From Crossaster papposus (lineage: Eukaryota; Echinodermata; Asteroidea; Velatida; Solasteridae), in the NCBI GenBank assembly GCA_037893245.1, contig JBAIAA010000785.1, forward strand, positions 5,001 through 69,000: 64,000 nucleotides of DNA, given 5' to 3'. Positions within the stretch are counted from its first letter, which is position 1. Every line of letters begins with the position of its first letter. Positions 26,286-34,739 of the stretch are shown here, in pieces. The position numbers and the translations under genes were made by a program. The notes below the pieces were generated by a model. That model saw only the letters and a list, made by a program, of their open reading frames with translations. It searched no databases and was not told the DNA's origin.

Positions 26286-29200
26286 AAAAAACTCAATTTG
26301 ATCTGATAACAAAACAAACTCACATTTATTATTATGTAAAGGGAAAGAAGTGTGCAGTAGAAATAAACACCTGATGTGGGAACAAGCCCTCGAGTTAAAT
26401 ATGTAGTAGTAGGGATATGCCGATTGTAGACCAAATCTTAAAAAACTCAATTTGATCTGATAACAAAACAAACTCACATTTATTATTATGTAAAGGGAAA
26501 GAAGTGTGCAGTAGAAATAAACACCTGATGTGGGAACAAGCCCTCGAGTTAAATATGTAAAGGGAAATAAGTGTGCAGTAGAAATAAACACCTGATGTGG
26601 GAACACGCCCTCGAGTTAAATATGTAGTAGTAGGGATATGCCGATTGTAGACCAAATCTTAAATATGTAGTAGTAGGGATATGCCGATTGTAGACCAAAT
26701 CTTAAATATGTAGTAGTAGGGATATGCCGATTGTAGACCAAATCTTAAATATGTAGTAGTAGGGATATGCCGATTGTAGACCAAATCTTAAATGTGTAGT
26801 AGTAGGGATATGCCGATTGTAGACCAAATCTTAAATATGTAGTAGTAGGGATATGCCGATTGTAGACCAAATCTTAAATATGTAGTAGTAGGGATATGCC
26901 GATTGTAGACCAAATCTTAAATATGTAGTAGTAGGGATATGCCGATTGTAGACCAAATCTTAAATATGTAGTAGTAGGGATATGCCGATTGTAGACCAAA
27001 TCTTAAATATGTAGTAGTAGGGATATGCCGATTGTAGACCAAATCTTAAATATGTAGTAGTAGGGATATGCCGATTGTAGACCAAATCTTAAATATGTAG
27101 TAGTAGGGATATGCCGATTGTAGACCAAATCTTAAAAAACTCAATTTGATCTGATAACAAAACAAACTCACATTTATTATTATGTAAAGGGAAAGAAGTG
27201 TGCAGTAGAAATAAACACCTGATGTGGGAACAAGCCCTCGAGTTAAATATGTAAAGGGAAATAAGTGTGCAGTAGAAATAAACACCTGATGTGGGAACAC
27301 GCCCTCGAGTTAAATATGTAGTAGTAGGGATATGCCGATTGTAGACCAAATCTTAAATATGTAGTAGTAGGGATATGCCGATTGTAGACCAAATCTTAAA
27401 TATGTAGTAGTAGGGATATGCCGATTGTAGACCAAATCTTAAATATGTAGTAGTAGGGATATGCCGATTGTAGACCAAATCTTAAATATGTAGTAGTAGG
27501 GATATGCCGATTGTAGACCAAATCTTAAATATGTAGTAGTAGGGATATGCCGATTGTAGACCAAATCTTAAATATGTAGTAGTAGGGATATGCCGATTGT
27601 AGACCAAATCTTAAATATGTAGTAGTAGGGATATGCCGATTGTAGACCAAATCTTAAATATGTAGTAGTAGTGATATGCCGATTGTAGACCAAATCTTAA
27701 ATATGTAGTAGTAGGGATATGCCGATTGTAGACCAAATCTTAAATATGTAGTAGTAGGGATATGCCGATTGTAGACCAAATCTTAAATATGTAGTAGTAG
27801 GGATATGCCGATTGTAGACCAAATCTTAAATATGTAGTAGTAGGGATATGCCGATTGTAGACCAAATCTTAAATATGTAGTAGTAGGGATATGCCGATTG
27901 TAGACCAAATCTTAAAAAACTCAATTTGATCTGATAACAAAACAAACCCACATTTATTATTGTGTAAAGGGAAAGAAGTGTGCAGTAGAAATAAACACCT
28001 GATGTGGGAACAAGCCCTCGAGTTAAATATGTAAAGGGAAAGAAGTGTGCAGTAGAAATAAACACCTGATGTGGGAACAAGCCCTCGAGTTAAATATGTA
28101 GTAGTAGGGATATGCCGATTGTAGACCAAATCTTAAAAAACTCAATTTGATCTGATAACAAAACAAACTCACATTTATTAGTATGTGAAGGGAAAGAAGT
28201 GTGCAGTAGAAATAAACACCTGATGTGGGAACAAGCCCTCGAGTTAAATATGTAAAGGGAAAGAAGTGTGCAGTAGAAATAAACACCTGATGTGGGAACA
28301 AGCCCTCGAGTTAAATATGTAGTAGTAGGGATATGCCGATTGTAGACCAAATCTTAAATATGTAGTAGTAGGGATATGCCGATTGTAGACCAAATCTTAA
28401 ATATGTAGTAGTAGGGATATGCCGATAGTAGACCAAATCTTAAATATGTAGTAGTAGGGATATGCCGATTGTAGACCAAATCTTAAATATGTAGTAGTAG
28501 TGATATGCCGATTGTAGACCAAATCTTAAAAAACTCAATTTGATCTGATAACAAAACAAACTTACATTTATTATTATGTAAAGGGAAAGAAGTGTGCAGT
28601 AGAAATAAACACCTGATGTGGGAACAAGCCCTCGAGTTAAATATGTAAAGGGAAATAAGTGTGCAGTAGAAATAAACACCTGATGTGGGAACACGCCCTC
28701 GAGTTAAATATGTAGTAGTAGGGATATGCCGATTGTAGACCAAATCTTAAATATGTAGTAGTAGGGATATGCCGATTGTAGACCAAATCTTAAATATGTA
28801 GTAGTAGGGATATGCCGATTGTAGACCAAATCTTAAATATGTAGTAGTAGGGATATGCCGATAGTAGACCAAATCTTAAATATGTAGTAGTAGGGATATG
28901 CCGATTGTAGACCAAATCTTAAATATGTAGTAGTAGTGATATGCCGATTGTAGACCAAATCTTAAAAAACTCAATTTGATCTGATAACAAAACAAACTCA
29001 CATTTATTATTATGTAAAGGGAAAGAAGTGTGCAGTAGAAATAAACACCTGATGTGGGAACAAGCCCTCGAGTTAAATATGTAAAGGGAAATAAGTGTGC
29101 AGTAGAAATAAACACCTGATGTGGGAACACGCCCTCGAGTTAAATATGTAGTAGTAGGGATATGCCGATTGTAGACCAAATCTTAAATATGTAGTAGTAG

Positions 29201-30523
29201 GGATATGCCGATTGTAGACCAAATCTTAAATATGTAGTAGTAGGGATATGCCGATTGTAGACCAAATCTTAAATATGTAGTAGTAGGGATATGCCGATTG
29301 TAGACCAAATCTGAAATATGTAGTAGTAGGGATATGCCGATTGTAGACCAAATCTTAAATATGTAGTAGTAGGGATATGCCGATTGTAGACCAAATCTTA
29401 AATATGTAGTAGTAGGGATATGCCGATTGTAGACCAAATCTTAAATATGTAGTAGTAGGGATATGCCGATTGTAGACCAAATCTTAAAAAACTCAATTTG
29501 ATCTGATAACAAAACAAACTCACATTTATTATTATGTAAAGGGAAAGAAGTGTGCAGTAGAAATAAACACCTGATGTGGGAACAAGCCCTCGAGTTAAAT
29601 ATGTAAAGGGAAATAAGTGTGCAGTAGAAATAAACACCTGATGTGGGAACACGCCCTCGAGTTAAATATGTAGTAGTAGGGATATGCCGATTGTAGACCA
29701 AATCGTAAATATGTAGTAGTAGGGATATGCCGATTGTAGACCAAATCTTAAATATGTAGTAGTAGGGATATGCCGATTGTAGAACAAATCTTAAATATGT
29801 AGTAGTAGGGATATGCCGATTGTAGACCAAATCTTAAATATGTAGTAGTAGGGATATGCCGATTGTAGACCAAATCTTAAATATGTAGTAGTAGGGATAT
29901 GCCGATTGTAGACCAAATCTTAAATATGTAGTAGTAGGGATATGCCGATTGTAGACCAAATCTTAAATATGTAGTAGTAGGGATATGCCGATTGTAGACC
30001 AAATCTTAAATATGTAGTAGTAGGGATATGCCGATTGTAGACCAATTCTTAAATATGTAGTAGTAGGGATATGCCGATTGTAGACCAAATCTTAAATATG
30101 TAGTAGTAGGGATATGCCGATTGTAGACCAAATCTTAAATATGTAGTAGTAGGGATATGCCGATTGTAGACCAAATCTTAAATATGTAGTAGTAGGGATA
30201 TGCCGATTGTAGACCAAATCTTAAATATGTAGTAGTAGGGATATGCCGATTGTAGACCAAATCTTAAATATGTAGTAGTAGGAATATGCCGATTGTAGAC
30301 CAAATCTTAAATATGTAGTAGTAGGGATATGCCGATTGTAGACCAAATCTTAAATATGTAGTAGTAGGGATATGCCGATTGTAGACCAAATCTTAAATAT
30401 GTAGTAGTAGGGATATGCCGATTGTAGACCAAATCTTAAATATGTAGTAGTAGGGATATGCCGATTGTAGACCAAATCTTAAATATGTAGTAGTAGGGAT
30501 ATGCCGATTGTAGACCAAATCTT

Positions 30524-30681
30524 AAAAAACTCAATTTGATCTGATAACAAAACAAACTCACATTTATTATTATGTAAAGGGAAAGAAGTGTGCAGTAGAA
30601 ATAAACACCTGATGTGGGAAGGGAAAGAAGTGTGCAGTAGAAATAAACACCTGATGTGGGAACAAGCCCTCGAGTTAAATA
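30524..30681 (+). repeat. B unit with a 42-bp internal tandem duplication
   Basis: The tail of this B unit contains the stretch from GGGAAAGAAGTGTGCAG to GATGTGGGAA twice in tandem, joined as GATGTGGGAAGGGAAAGAAG. The two edges share GGGAA, which suggests slippage or short-homology recombination inside one unit. The unit is therefore 42 bp longer than standard. Confidence 0.88.
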
Positions 30682-31076
30682 TGTAGTAGTAGGGATATGC
30701 CGATTGTAGACCAAATCTTAAATATGTAGTAGTAGGGATATGCCGATTGTAGATCAAATCTTAAATATGTAGTAGTAGGGATATGCCGATTGTAGACCAT
30801 ATCTTAAATATGTAGTAGTAGGGATATGCCGATTGTAGACCAAATCTTAAATATGTAGTAGTAGGGATATGCCGATTGTAGACCAAATCTTAAATATGTA
30901 GTAGTAGGGATATGCCGATTGTAGACCAAATCTTAAATATGTAGTAGTAGGGATATGCCGATTGTAGACCAAATCTTAAATATGTAGTAGTAGGGATATG
31001 CCGATTGTAGACCAAATCTTAAATATGTAGTAGTAGGGATATGCCTATTGTAGACCAAATCTTAAATATGTAGTAG

Positions 31077-31080
31077 TAGG
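31077..31080 (+). other. Target-site duplication (left), TAGG
   Basis: TAGG directly before the left LTR is repeated as TAGG at 36840-36843 directly after the right LTR. Removing the element and one TAGG restores a perfect A monomer (GTAGTAGTAGGGATATGCC). A fifth base does not match, so the duplication is 4 bp. Confidence 0.95.
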
Positions 31081-31090
31081 TGTCACACCC

Positions 31091-31111
31091 CCCAAAAATT
31101 CACTTTTTGGG
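31091..31111 (+). other. Hairpin at the LTR 5' end
   Basis: CCCAAAAA, loop TTCAC, TTTTTGGG: a perfect 8-bp stem ten bases inside the LTR. It is present again at 34750-34770. It could be a structural or protein-binding element; no role can be assigned. Confidence 0.7.
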
Positions 31112-31259
31112 TTGGACAAGGTTTTATTGTTTAGGCCACTGAACCCCTTTAATTGTGTTCTTAATGGTGCCCAACTGTTATTTACGACCTGTCTCGGACA
31201 TGAACTAGCTGCTTGACAAGTCAGGTTCGGGGCGAGGCCTCATGTATGTGGTTTGGGTC

Positions 31260-31348
31260 ATTCTGACTTCAGCCTGCGACCAGTCAGGATCGATGCCACC
31301 TTGCCTCCTACATGAGCCTTGTTTCCACTATTTCTACTGAAATAGGTG
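31260..31348 (+). repeat. 89-bp direct repeat within the 5' LTR, copy 1
   Basis: It runs from ATTCTGACTTCAGCCTGCG to CTGAAATAGGTG and matches 32473-32561 with one mismatch (G at 31292, A at 32505). This copy ends in AATAG followed by GTGAGT (31346-31351), a textbook 5' splice-site sequence. The corresponding repeats in the 3' LTR are at 34919-35007 and 36131-36219. Confidence 0.92.
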
Positions 31349-31457
31349 AGTCCCCGAATTCACTTTTGTTCTTTATAATGTACATAATAATAGTGTTATT
31401 GATGTTTTATTAATTTGCCCTCATGGTAAATTAGTATCTGATATTGGCATGTATCCT

Positions 31458-31475
31458 AGTACATGTACATGTACT
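31458..31475 (+). other. 18-bp perfect palindrome in the LTR
   Basis: AGTACATGTACATGTACT is its own reverse complement. It recurs in the 3' LTR at 35117-35134. It may be a dimeric protein site or chance. Confidence 0.6.
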
Positions 31476-32303
31476 TTCAGTGATTTGGAAGGATTTGCAT
31501 TTCTTTTTGAAGTTGTGTATTAGTATTATCGCTTAGATACAAAGTAGTTATTTTCCATTTTGTTTGACAATTCGTTATAGTTATTCGTTGATTACTTTTG
31601 ATTGTCTTATTGATTCTAGTTATTATTCTTCACTTGAGTTTTGTAGTTGTAGGGTGTTTATTTAGGTTTTCGCTTCCGAAGAGTCACCATTAATTATATG
31701 AGACTGGTTTATTACTCGAGGACTTTTCGTTGTGTTTAGGTTTTCACAATGTTGTTAGAAATTCTTCAGTACAATTATTCCATTTGAGTGATAATATTCC
31801 GTACATGAGAGAATTATCAACACAAGTCTATGGTTTGGTTTGCGACCATGCTGTACAGTACAAATATGCTTTCCCTTAGTAAATTGCTATTTAGTAAAAC
31901 AAAGGACTAGTGTGAGTGACCTCTAAGCCACTGGGCCTGGCCTGTGGTCATCAGGGACCATCAATTTCGCCTAAAAGCTATTAACCACTTCAAGAGGGTT
32001 GAACCATTCAAGGTTTATGTGAAATTACCTTCACTTTAGTTTTCTTGACTTTGGCCTTATTCTGAAGTTATGGTTTAATGATTGATTCGATTTACTTTAT
32101 TTTTGTTGAAACACTTTGTGGTTAAGGAGTTCTTCAGAATTTCTTTGAGTTGTTGGTCTTTTCAAGTTTTGGCTTTGAGATATCTGAACCACCTGTGAAT
32201 TGCTTTTGGTTTATAGATCCTATTAACTTCAGTTGACTTTTTATTGATTTAGCTTGGAGTGACTTTTATTTGAACCCTAGATCAAGGGCTATAGTGTTTA
32301 CTT

Positions 32304-32333
32304 TTATATTATTTTCCTCTGAAAATAATATAA
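32304..32333 (+). other. Hairpin with 13-bp perfect stem in the LTR
   Basis: TTATATTATTTTC, loop CTCT, GAAAATAATATAA. The stem is perfect and all A/T except its closing pair. The copy in the 3' LTR is at 35963-35992. It lies in the T-rich stretch between the two 89-bp repeats. Confidence 0.7.
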
Positions 32334-32472
32334 TTCTGTAAGGTTTTAGTTTTTCTTAAGACTTAGTGAATATTTTATCTTTTTGTTTATAACCTTTAGT
32401 GTTTGATTATTGTTCTGGTTTAGTTTATTCTTTATTGATTTACACATGTAGGTTTAGTTATAATTAGTGTGT

Positions 32473-32561
32473 ATTCTGACTTCAGCCTGCGACCAGTCAG
32501 GATCAATGCCACCTTGCCTCCTACATGAGCCTTGTTTCCACTATTTCTACTGAAATAGGTG
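32473..32561 (+). repeat. 89-bp direct repeat within the 5' LTR, copy 2
   Basis: One mismatch from the copy at 31260. Here the AAATAG is followed by GTGTGACC rather than GTGAGT. The DNA between the two copies is T-rich, while the DNA after this copy is much richer in C and G. Confidence 0.92.
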
Positions 32562-32722
32562 TGACCCCATATGCAGTTGACAAGACTCAAGACTCGAGAC
32601 TCACGAGAGGACGAATTCCAGCACGGCATCCCGTAGTGATTGGATTCCCTCATCACCGTGCGTGCTGTAGGAGTGTCGCTTTCCACTATTTCACCATCCC
32701 GTTCCAGTATTTTGCAGTACAT

Positions 32723-32790
32723 CAGTTTCCCCAGTTCACCTCTTCGACATCAGTTTCCCCAGTTCATCTCTTCGACATCTTTTCCCAGTT
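32723..32790 (+). repeat. 28-bp tandem repeat in the LTR (about 2.4 copies)
   Basis: CAGTTTCCCCAGTTCA and CTCTTCGACAT make up a 28-bp unit at 32723-32750, repeated at 32751-32778 with one change and then in part. The same array is in the 3' LTR at 36381-36448. It lies in the C-rich half of the LTR. Confidence 0.85.
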
Positions 32791-32887
32791 CACCTGTGCC
32801 AGTCCAACCCCCACTTCAGTCTACATTTCGTGTCTTCTTCTTCATCCAGATCCTGTGTCTTCTTCTCCATTTGTCGTCATTCTGAAC

Positions 32888-32942
32888 TGAACTATTCGTT
32901 CGCGTGTCGCGTTTTATATGTGAACTATTCGCTCGCGTGTCG
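32888..32942 (+). repeat. 22-bp direct repeat flanking GCGTTTTATATG
   Basis: TGAACTATTCG followed by TTCGCGTGTCG (32888-32909) is repeated with one change at 32921-32942. The spacer contains TTTATATG, which could act as a TATA-like element, but nothing here proves a promoter. The pair is also in the 3' LTR at 36546-36600. Confidence 0.7.
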
Positions 32943-33141
32943 GATAAATTCATCTATATCCTTTTATTTTGCTGTTTTATAATAAGTGTTGATCTGTATT
33001 CATCTGTGATATTGTCAATTCTTGTTAATCCAACTGTTATATTTTGTTGTCCATATTAATATTTGTTCTTGTGCGATTGTCCCATCGACCTGTAATTCTT
33101 TATAACTTTAAATTTTAATTTTGTCTACCGCGGACCGGTAT

Positions 33142-33147
33142 AATAAA
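33142..33147 (+). promoter_or_regulatory. Poly(A) signal AATAAA in the 5' LTR
   Basis: AATAAA lies 34 bases before the LTR end, within GGTATAATAAACATAAGG. That is a usual position for the polyadenylation signal of an LTR. Confidence 0.65.
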
Positions 33148-33186
33148 CATAAGGACTTCCGATCAGGAAGGACCTGTGACAAAATT

Positions 33187-33205
33187 TGGAGGCACCACCC
33201 GGATT
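33187..33205 (+). promoter_or_regulatory. Primer-binding site (tRNA-primed)
   Basis: TGGAGGCACCACCCGGATT starts five bases after the left LTR. It begins TGG, the complement of the tRNA CCA end. Its reverse complement, AATCCGGGTGGTGCCTCCA, has the form of a tRNA T-arm plus acceptor end. It is closest, from memory, to a cysteine tRNA 3' end, with mismatches; the primer identity is unproven. Confidence 0.8.
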
Positions 33206-33370
33206 GGGTCGAATCGCTAATACAGAATATTTATTAGCGACCTACAGTCAAACTATAAAGCACAAGATCCAATATTAATATTTGCTTGGATAATTGTTGA
33301 TATTCCATTGTTCCCTGATATTTAATTATGTTATAGATTTTGTGTATTGTTGTTATATACTTGTGAAGTC
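33206..33370 (+). other. Element leader, non-coding
   Basis: 165 bases between the primer-binding site and the first likely Gag ATG. It is A/T-rich with no open frame of note. In a full-length relative this region would hold the packaging signal; none can be recognised here. Confidence 0.55.
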
Positions 33371-33424
33371 ATGTCCGAGACAGAGGGTAAAGTTGAGCTC
33401 AGTAGTGATTTAAGGGGGCATTAG
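33371..33424 (+). pseudogene. Gag N-terminal remnant
   Basis: The first plausible ATG after the primer-binding site opens a frame of 17 residues beginning MSETEGKVELSSD, ended by TAG at 33422. The frame could be read on for another 19 or so codons past that stop. This looks like the start of a Gag gene whose body (matrix/capsid) has been deleted, because the next recognisable Gag part, the zinc knuckle, follows after only about 130 bases. The N-terminal sequence itself is not diagnostic; the call rests on position. Confidence 0.5.
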
Positions 33425-33459
33425 GTGAATCCTTACGACAACATGGCAAGTCCCTTTAA

Positions 33460-33684
33460 GACAAACAGTCACCCCCCAGACCAGCTCCACGTCATATAGG
33501 ATTAGGAGCCCCACGTCCTATGGGAGCCACACGACGGAGACCCATGGTGTGCTTCAACTGTGGCCAGATAGGGCACAGGATGGAAGGCTGCACCAATCCC
33601 CGAAATGCAGAACAGGTCCAGCGGCAAATGATGGCCCGTTGCCAACCCCCAACTAACTCGGGAAACGACGATGGCCGCCAGTAG
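33460..33684 (+). pseudogene. Gag nucleocapsid remnant with CCHC zinc knuckle
   Basis: An open stretch of 74 codons ends at TAG 33682-33684. Codons at 33550-33591 read CFNCGQIGHRMEGC, a perfect C-x2-C-x4-H-x4-C zinc knuckle as in retroviral and retrotransposon nucleocapsids, which bind the element RNA. The residues before it are rich in Arg and Pro (APRPMGATRRRPM), typical of nucleocapsid. The frame is closed upstream by TAA at 33457, so no complete Gag can be made. The protease remnant that follows uses the same frame after three stops (33682, 33721, 33766), consistent with decay of one Gag-Pro reading frame. Confidence 0.85.
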
Positions 33685-33768
33685 AGGGACGACCAGCGGC
33701 CAAGCAACAGAAGAGTCCCTTAAGGCAAAATAGCAACCCAGGAAATCGTGTCGCCTGCAACAGCGTGA

Positions 33769-34016
33769 AAAGTACACCCCTCCAAGGAGTACCTGGTGGG
33801 CAACCCGTCCATCGTCAGCGCTGTTGTAGACGGGCACGATGTCTCATGCCTTTTGGACATCGGCTTACAATACAAGTGACATGCATATCCGAGGCTTTCT
33901 ATCGTCAGAATCTGTGCAACCGCCCACTAGAACCCCTCACTAATTTGATGGTGATAGGAGCTAGTGGGCAAATCGTGCCATACATCGGGATAGAGATGTC
34001 AGTGAGCTTCACTTAG
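33769..34016 (+). pseudogene. Aspartic protease remnant, frameshifted
   Basis: Two overlapping frames each carry half of a retropepsin-like domain. In the first (33769-33879) a strand-like stretch VVDGHDVSCLLDIG has DIG where active proteases have D-T/S-G. In the second (33864-34016) the sequence goes on with QVTCISEAFYRQNL and MVIGASGQIVPYIG, resembling the flap and later strands. The frame changes between about 33862 and 33873. The substitution, the frameshift and the stops at 33877 and 34014 make the domain non-functional. The family call is by motif recognition; a Ty3/gypsy protease is the best fit. Confidence 0.75.
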
Positions 34017-34055
34017 GAGAAGGCGGGCGTAGATATGACAAGAGAGACCTTATAG

Positions 34056-34673
34056 TTACTCCCTTGTGGGTTTCTTCCCGAAGCCCCGGTAAAGCCGTTA
34101 ACTACTGTCCGTCCAAAGCCAGCCCCAAGAGTCTCACTACGCCAATCAAGAAGTAAATGCAACCAGCCAGGGAGATTAATAAATCACACTTCACCTCCTG
34201 GACATCCAAGTACCGAGAGTGAGTCTGGAGTACTGATTGAACCCAAAACACGGCCTGTACCAGCCCCACGGACGCTGCTTCCATTCCCCACCAGTGATGA
34301 AGATCCACCAGCAACCCCCCTTGATCCCGAAGCACCAGAGTTTGTTCCAGCTGAAGTAGCCCCACGGGACATCGACCCAGTGGATGAGGCTGGCAGTGCC
34401 CCCTCCGGAGCTTCCTCTACGTCGGAACCTGTCTCCCTCCAAGAGACAACAAGTTCCTCAGAGCCTAATACTTCTTCGTCAGACGAGTCAACTCCAGATA
34501 GTCCAACGGCCCTAGCCAGACGTAGATATCCAGCCCGCAACAGGAGAGCACCTGAGCGACTTGGGTATAGCCGATTGAGACCTTCTGAGACTAAACTTAT
34601 TGAAGAACACCTGGCAATCCAGAAGCAAAGTCTTACACTGCTTCAATCTTGCCTTGTATCCAAATATATGTAG
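34056..34673 (+). pseudogene. Pol C-terminal tail (integrase end) remnant
   Basis: An open frame of 205 codons with no Met until 34380 ends at TAG 34671-34673, 66 bases before the right LTR. It is rich in Pro, Ser, Thr and acidic residues and then has the basic run RRYPARNRRAPERLGY. Pro-rich acidic linkers followed by an R-x-R-R-P-P-x-R-L type motif are common at the very end of Ty3/gypsy integrases. The integrase catalytic core, zinc-binding domain, RNase H and reverse transcriptase should lie between the protease and this tail. They are missing, so the deletion junction falls around 34.05-34.2 kb. The remaining frame is intact but has no credible start of its own. Confidence 0.65.
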
Positions 34674-34727
34674 AAGCATTAGTTTCTGTCAAGTTATATT
34701 ATAGCCATGTCGGGACGCCATGATTTT

Positions 34728-34739
34728 AGAAGGGGAGAG
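34728..34739 (+). promoter_or_regulatory. Polypurine tract
   Basis: AGAAGGGGAGAG ends exactly where the right LTR begins (TGTCACA). This is the expected primer for plus-strand DNA synthesis and confirms the element reads on the + strand. Confidence 0.9.

Larger units (their letters stand above)
18292..31080 (+). repeat. Mixed A/B/C array with nested 2.3-2.4 kb duplications
   Basis: B units start at 18869, 19649, 19870, 20263, 21310, 22004, 22225, 22618, 23999, 24154, 24848, 25541, 25762, 26286, 26440, 27134, 27914, 28135, 28528, 28964, 29486 and 30524. Most are B+C. A C subtype with GGGAAATAAGTG and AACACGCCC dominates here. Offsets repeat: 2355 bp (19649 to 22004, 20263 to 22618), 2286 bp (24154 to 26440, 24848 to 27134), 5910 bp (22225 to 28135) and 436 bp (28528 to 28964). 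B subtypes with TTATTGTGTAAAG and TTAGTATGTGAAG always occur as neighbours. No gene is present. Confidence 0.93.
31081..33181 (+). repeat. 5' LTR (2101 bp)
   Basis: Starts TGTCACACCCCCC and ends GGACCTGTGACA, giving a 7-bp terminal inverted repeat. It differs from the 3' LTR at four places by eye: C/A (31371 vs 35030), G/T (31604 vs 35263), five vs four T (from 32350 vs 36009) and A/C (32947 vs 36605). It is long for an LTR. It contains an 89-bp direct repeat 1213 bp apart, a 28-bp tandem repeat, a 22-bp repeat, a hairpin and a palindrome. The U3/R/U5 borders cannot be set from sequence alone. Confidence 0.95.

Noticed and set aside
38-31076. CRISPR array (short repeats at regular spacing)
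   Set aside because: There are no unique spacers; the whole 43-bp unit repeats. The inserted B/C units are repeats too, there are no cas genes, and the retrotransposon shows this is a eukaryotic genome.
31042-31080. The GCCTATTG monomer left of the element as matching the one at 47722, giving an empty-site copy
   Set aside because: Distances to the next B and to the upstream GTAGATC marker differ between the two places, so they are not clear counterparts.
32432-32722. 96-codon minus-strand frame in each LTR
   Set aside because: No recognisable motif, it is antisense to the LTR, and it is duplicated only because the LTR is duplicated.
33502-33837. 111-codon minus-strand frame opposite the Gag/protease region
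   Set aside because: It lies antisense to the recognisable zinc knuckle and protease motifs and shows no motif of its own.
33765-33863. The ATG at 33765 as the start of a real 83-codon protein
   Set aside because: The first third of that frame is out of phase with the protease sequence; only the part after about 33864 looks like protease, so the ATG is accidental.
34102-34540. Three minus-strand frames opposite the Pol tail
   Set aside because: They are antisense shadows of the low-complexity Pro/Ser-rich sense frame.
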